DNA of 64,000 nucleotides, taken from contig NZ_CP075691.1 of NCBI RefSeq assembly GCF_020026305.1, positions 3,782,001 through 3,846,000 on the forward strand. Reading direction: 5' to 3'. Each line of letters starts with the position of its first letter. Position 1 is the stretch's first letter. Below the pieces are notes generated by a model that made no database searches, was not told the origin of the DNA, and worked only from the letters and a program-made list of their open reading frames with translations. The translations under genes were made by a program, and so were the position numbers. Positions 61,670-64,000 of this stretch are shown here, piece after piece. This stretch comes from Streptomyces sp. 135 (GTDB taxonomy: Bacteria; Actinomycetota; Actinomycetes; Streptomycetales; Streptomycetaceae).

Positions 61670-64000
61670 ATGACGCATATCGACGCGGGCGCCGAACTCG
61701 ACCCGGTCCACCCGGTGCCACCCCCCGTGGGGCGGCCCAAGGGCCTGAGCTCCGCCGAGGTCGCCGAGCGGGTGGCCCGCGGCGAGGTCAACGACGTACC
61801 GGTACGCAGCTCACGCTCCCTCGGCGAGATCGTCCGGGGCAACGTCTTCACCCGGTTCAACGCGATCATCGGCGTGCTCTGGGTGATCATGCTCTTCGTG
61901 GCGCCGATCCAGGACAGCCTCTTCGGCTTCGTGATCGTCGCCAACACCGCCATCGGCATCATCCAGGAGTGGCGCGCCAAGAAGACCCTGGACTCCCTCG
62001 CGCTCATCGGCGAGGCCAGGCCGACCGTGCGGCGCGACGGCAGGGCCGCCGAGATCTCCACCTCCGAGATCGTCCTCGGCGACCTGGTGGAGCTGGGGCC
62101 CGGCGACAAGATCCCGGTCGACGGCGAGGCCGTGGAGACCGACAGCCTGGAGATCGACGAGTCGCTGCTGACCGGTGAGGCCGACCCCGTCGTCAAGAAG
62201 CCCGGCGACCGGATGATGTCCGGCTCGTTCGTGGTCGCGGGCGGCGGTTCCTTCACCGCCACCAAGGTCGGCCGCGAGGCGTACGCCGCGCAGCTCGCCG
62301 AGGAGGCCTCCCGCTTCACGCTCGTCCACTCCGAGCTGCGCTCCGGCATCTCCACGATCCTCAAATACGTGACGTGGCTGATGGTCCCGACCTCCATCGG
62401 CCTGGTGATCTCCCAGCTCGTCGTCAAGGACGACAACTTCAAGGAGTCCATCGCCTACACCGTGGGCGGGATCGTCCCCATGATCCCCGAGGGGCTCGTG
62501 CTCCTCACCTCCGTCGCCTTCGCGATCGGCGTCATCCGGCTCGGCCGCCAGCAGTGCCTCGTGCAGGAGCTCCCGGCGATCGAGGGCCTGGCCCGCGTCG
62601 ACACGGTCTGCCTGGACAAGACCGGCACCCTCACCGAGGGCGGCATGGACGTCACCGAGCTGCGCACCCTAGACGGCGGCGACGAGTCCTACGTACGCAA
62701 GGTCCTCGGCGCCCTCGGCGAGTCCGACCCGCGGCCGAACGCCTCGCTCCAGGCGATCATCGACACCTACCCCGACAGCGAGGAGTGGCGCTGCACCCAG
62801 TCGCTGCCCTTCTCCTCCGCCCGCAAGTACAGCGGCGCCTCCTTCAGCGAGGGCGACGGCACCACGTCCGCCTGGCTGCTCGGCGCGCCCGACGTGCTGC
62901 TGCCCGACGACGACCCGTCCCTCGCCGAGATCGAGGAGCTCAACCAGCAGGGCCTGCGGGTCCTGCTCCTCGCCCGGGTGGCCGGTGACCTCGACGCCGC
63001 CGACGTGGCCGACGGGGCACGGGCGACCGCCCTGGTCGTCCTGGAGCAGCGGCTGCGCCCCGACGCCGCCGACACCCTGCGCTACTTCGAGGAGCAGGAC
63101 GTCGCCGCCAAGGTCATCTCCGGCGACAACGCGGTCTCGGTGAGCGCGGTCGCGGGCAAGCTCGGGCTGCCGGGTGCCGCGAACACCGTGGACGCGCGGC
63201 GGCTGCCCGCCGAGCGGGAGGAGATGGGACAGGCCCTCGACGACAACTCCGTCTTCGGCCGGGTCACCCCGCAGCAGAAGCGCGACATGGTGGGTGCCCT
63301 CCAGTCACGCGGCCACACGGTCGCGATGACCGGCGACGGCGTGAACGACGTACTGGCCCTGAAGGACGCCGACATCGGGGTCTCGATGGGCTCGGGCTCG
63401 GAGGCCACGCGGGCGGTCGCCCAGATCGTGCTGCTCAACAACAGCTTCGCGACGCTGCCCTCGGTGGTCGCGGAAGGCCGCCGCGTCATCGGCAACATCA
63501 CGCGCGTCGCCACGCTGTTCCTGGTGAAGACCGTCTACTCGGTCATCCTCGCGCTGCTCGTGGTCTGCTCGCAGGTCGAGTACCTCTTCCTGCCCCGGCA
63601 CCTGACGCTGCTCTCCACGCTGACCATCGGCGTCCCGGCCTTCTTCCTGGCGCTCGCCCCCAACAAGGAGCGCGCGCAGCCGCACTTCGTCCGCCGGGTG
63701 ATGCGGTACGCGATCCCGGGCGGCGTCATCGCGGGCGTCGCGACCTTCACGACGTATCTGCTGGCCCGGCACCACTACGAGGGCGCGGGCGCGCGGGAAG
63801 CCGAGACCAGCGCGGCCACCCTGGCGCTGTTCCTGATCGCCATGTGGGTGCTCGCCATCATCGCCCGCCCCTACACGTGGTGGCGGATCGGCCTCATCGG
63901 CGCGATGGGTCTCGGCTTCCTGCTCGTGCTGACCGTGCCCTGGCTCCAGGACTTCTTCCAGCTGAAGCTGGTGGGCACGACGATGCCGTGGGCGGCGGTC
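61670..64000 (+). CDS. P-type cation-transporting ATPase, partial
   Basis: The frame is open from ATG 61670 to the right edge, 777 codons without a stop, so the end is missing. All P-type motifs are present: LLTGEAD (actuator, about 168), DKTGTLTEGG with the phosphorylated Asp near 317, the KYSGASFS region of the nucleotide domain and MTGDGVNDVLALKDADIG (hinge, about 554). It has no N-terminal heavy-metal domain, and the core helix is GGIVPMIPEGLVLL rather than CPC, pointing to a Ca2+/Mg2+-like type with unknown ion. A TACCGT -10 hexamer lies 7 bases before the ATG. Confidence 0.92.
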   Translation, partial: MTHIDAGAELDPVHPVPPPVGRPKGLSSAEVAERVARGEVNDVPVRSSRSLGEIVRGNVFTRFNAIIGVLWVIMLFVAPIQDSLFGFVIVANTAIGIIQEWRAKKTLDSLALIGEARPTVRRDGRAAEISTSEIVLGDLVELGPGDKIPVDGEAVETDSLEIDESLLTGEADPVVKKPGDRMMSGSFVVAGGGSFTATKVGREAYAAQLAEEASRFTLVHSELRSGISTILKYVTWLMVPTSIGLVISQLVVKDDNFKESIAYTVGGIVPMIPEGLVLLTSVAFAIGVIRLGRQQCLVQELPAIEGLARVDTVCLDKTGTLTEGGMDVTELRTLDGGDESYVRKVLGALGESDPRPNASLQAIIDTYPDSEEWRCTQSLPFSSARKYSGASFSEGDGTTSAWLLGAPDVLLPDDDPSLAEIEELNQQGLRVLLLARVAGDLDAADVADGARATALVVLEQRLRPDAADTLRYFEEQDVAAKVISGDNAVSVSAVAGKLGLPGAANTVDARRLPAEREEMGQALDDNSVFGRVTPQQKRDMVGALQSRGHTVAMTGDGVNDVLALKDADIGVSMGSGSEATRAVAQIVLLNNSFATLPSVVAEGRRVIGNITRVATLFLVKTVYSVILALLVVCSQVEYLFLPRHLTLLSTLTIGVPAFFLALAPNKERAQPHFVRRVMRYAIPGGVIAGVATFTTYLLARHHYEGAGAREAETSAATLALFLIAMWVLAIIARPYTWWRIGLIGAMGLGFLLVLTVPWLQDFFQLKLVGTTMPWAAV

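Overview
The window is a gene-dense piece of an actinomycete chromosome, almost certainly Streptomyces. GC is very high, GTG starts are common, start and stop codons often overlap as ATGA or GTGA, and several Streptomyces-typical loci are present: a conservon, the DtxR-type iron regulator DmdR1, an ECF sigma factor with a mycothiol-type partner domain, and leaderless promoters. From memory of S. coelicolor, the stretch purU - dmdR1 - SIS protein - pdxH - citrate synthase - acyl-CoA carboxylase operon - serC looks like conserved core chromosome. No tRNA, rRNA, CRISPR array or insertion sequence was seen.

Layout. 1-3210: lipid or acyl-CoA catabolism (acyl-CoA dehydrogenase fragment and amidohydrolase, divergent from an acyl-CoA ligase, with two copies of one operator-like palindrome between them). 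3226-6347: EF-hand protein, STAS anti-sigma antagonist, then an ECF sigma factor coupled to a zinc-finger anti-sigma protein fused to a mycothiol-dependent isomerase-like domain. 6385-20401: purU, a substrate-binding lipoprotein, a frameshifted repeat-rich membrane protein, a TPR regulator, a primase/polymerase-like domain protein, an ABC exporter, a RibD-like reductase, a PAS protein and an XRE/TPR regulator. 20592-22600: remnants of an ABC permease and a sensor kinase, a SIS protein and dmdR1, with a long antisense frame over dmdR1 like the adm gene reported in S. coelicolor. 23167-26228: hydrolase, pdxH, citrate synthase.

26241-34793 is a seven-gene minus-strand operon: TIGR03084 protein, AtuA-family protein, biotin-dependent carboxyltransferase of methylcrotonyl/geranyl-CoA type, biotin carboxylase, acyl-CoA dehydrogenase, enoyl-CoA hydratase, TetR regulator. 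Its content matches the Pseudomonas atu (acyclic terpene utilisation) set except for atuB, atuG and atuH. I consider it the most interesting pathway here. 34917-40425 holds a small protein, an EamA exporter, an SPFH protein and a FAD/Fe-S oxidoreductase that appears split by a deletion.

40615-46671 is a complete conservon (CvnA sensor, CvnB roadblock, CvnC DUF742, CvnD GTPase) followed by two cytochromes P450, all overlapping by a few bases, then leaderless serC. 47882-50638 is a drug-type ABC exporter divergent from a TetR regulator, with three copies of a palindromic operator between them. 50684-64000 carries secreted and housekeeping enzymes, an AraC/metallo-beta-lactamase pair, an AhpD/MarR divergent pair with a 24-base gap, a 37-residue peptide gene ahead of an aldo-keto reductase, thpR, an MFS exporter with its MarR regulator, an NCS2 purine permease, a DUF2530-like protein and a P-type ATPase that runs off the right edge.

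Several loci look broken (9262-11145, 20592-20991, 37505-40425, 57360-57598). Whether these are real decay or sequencing indels cannot be told from this window alone.
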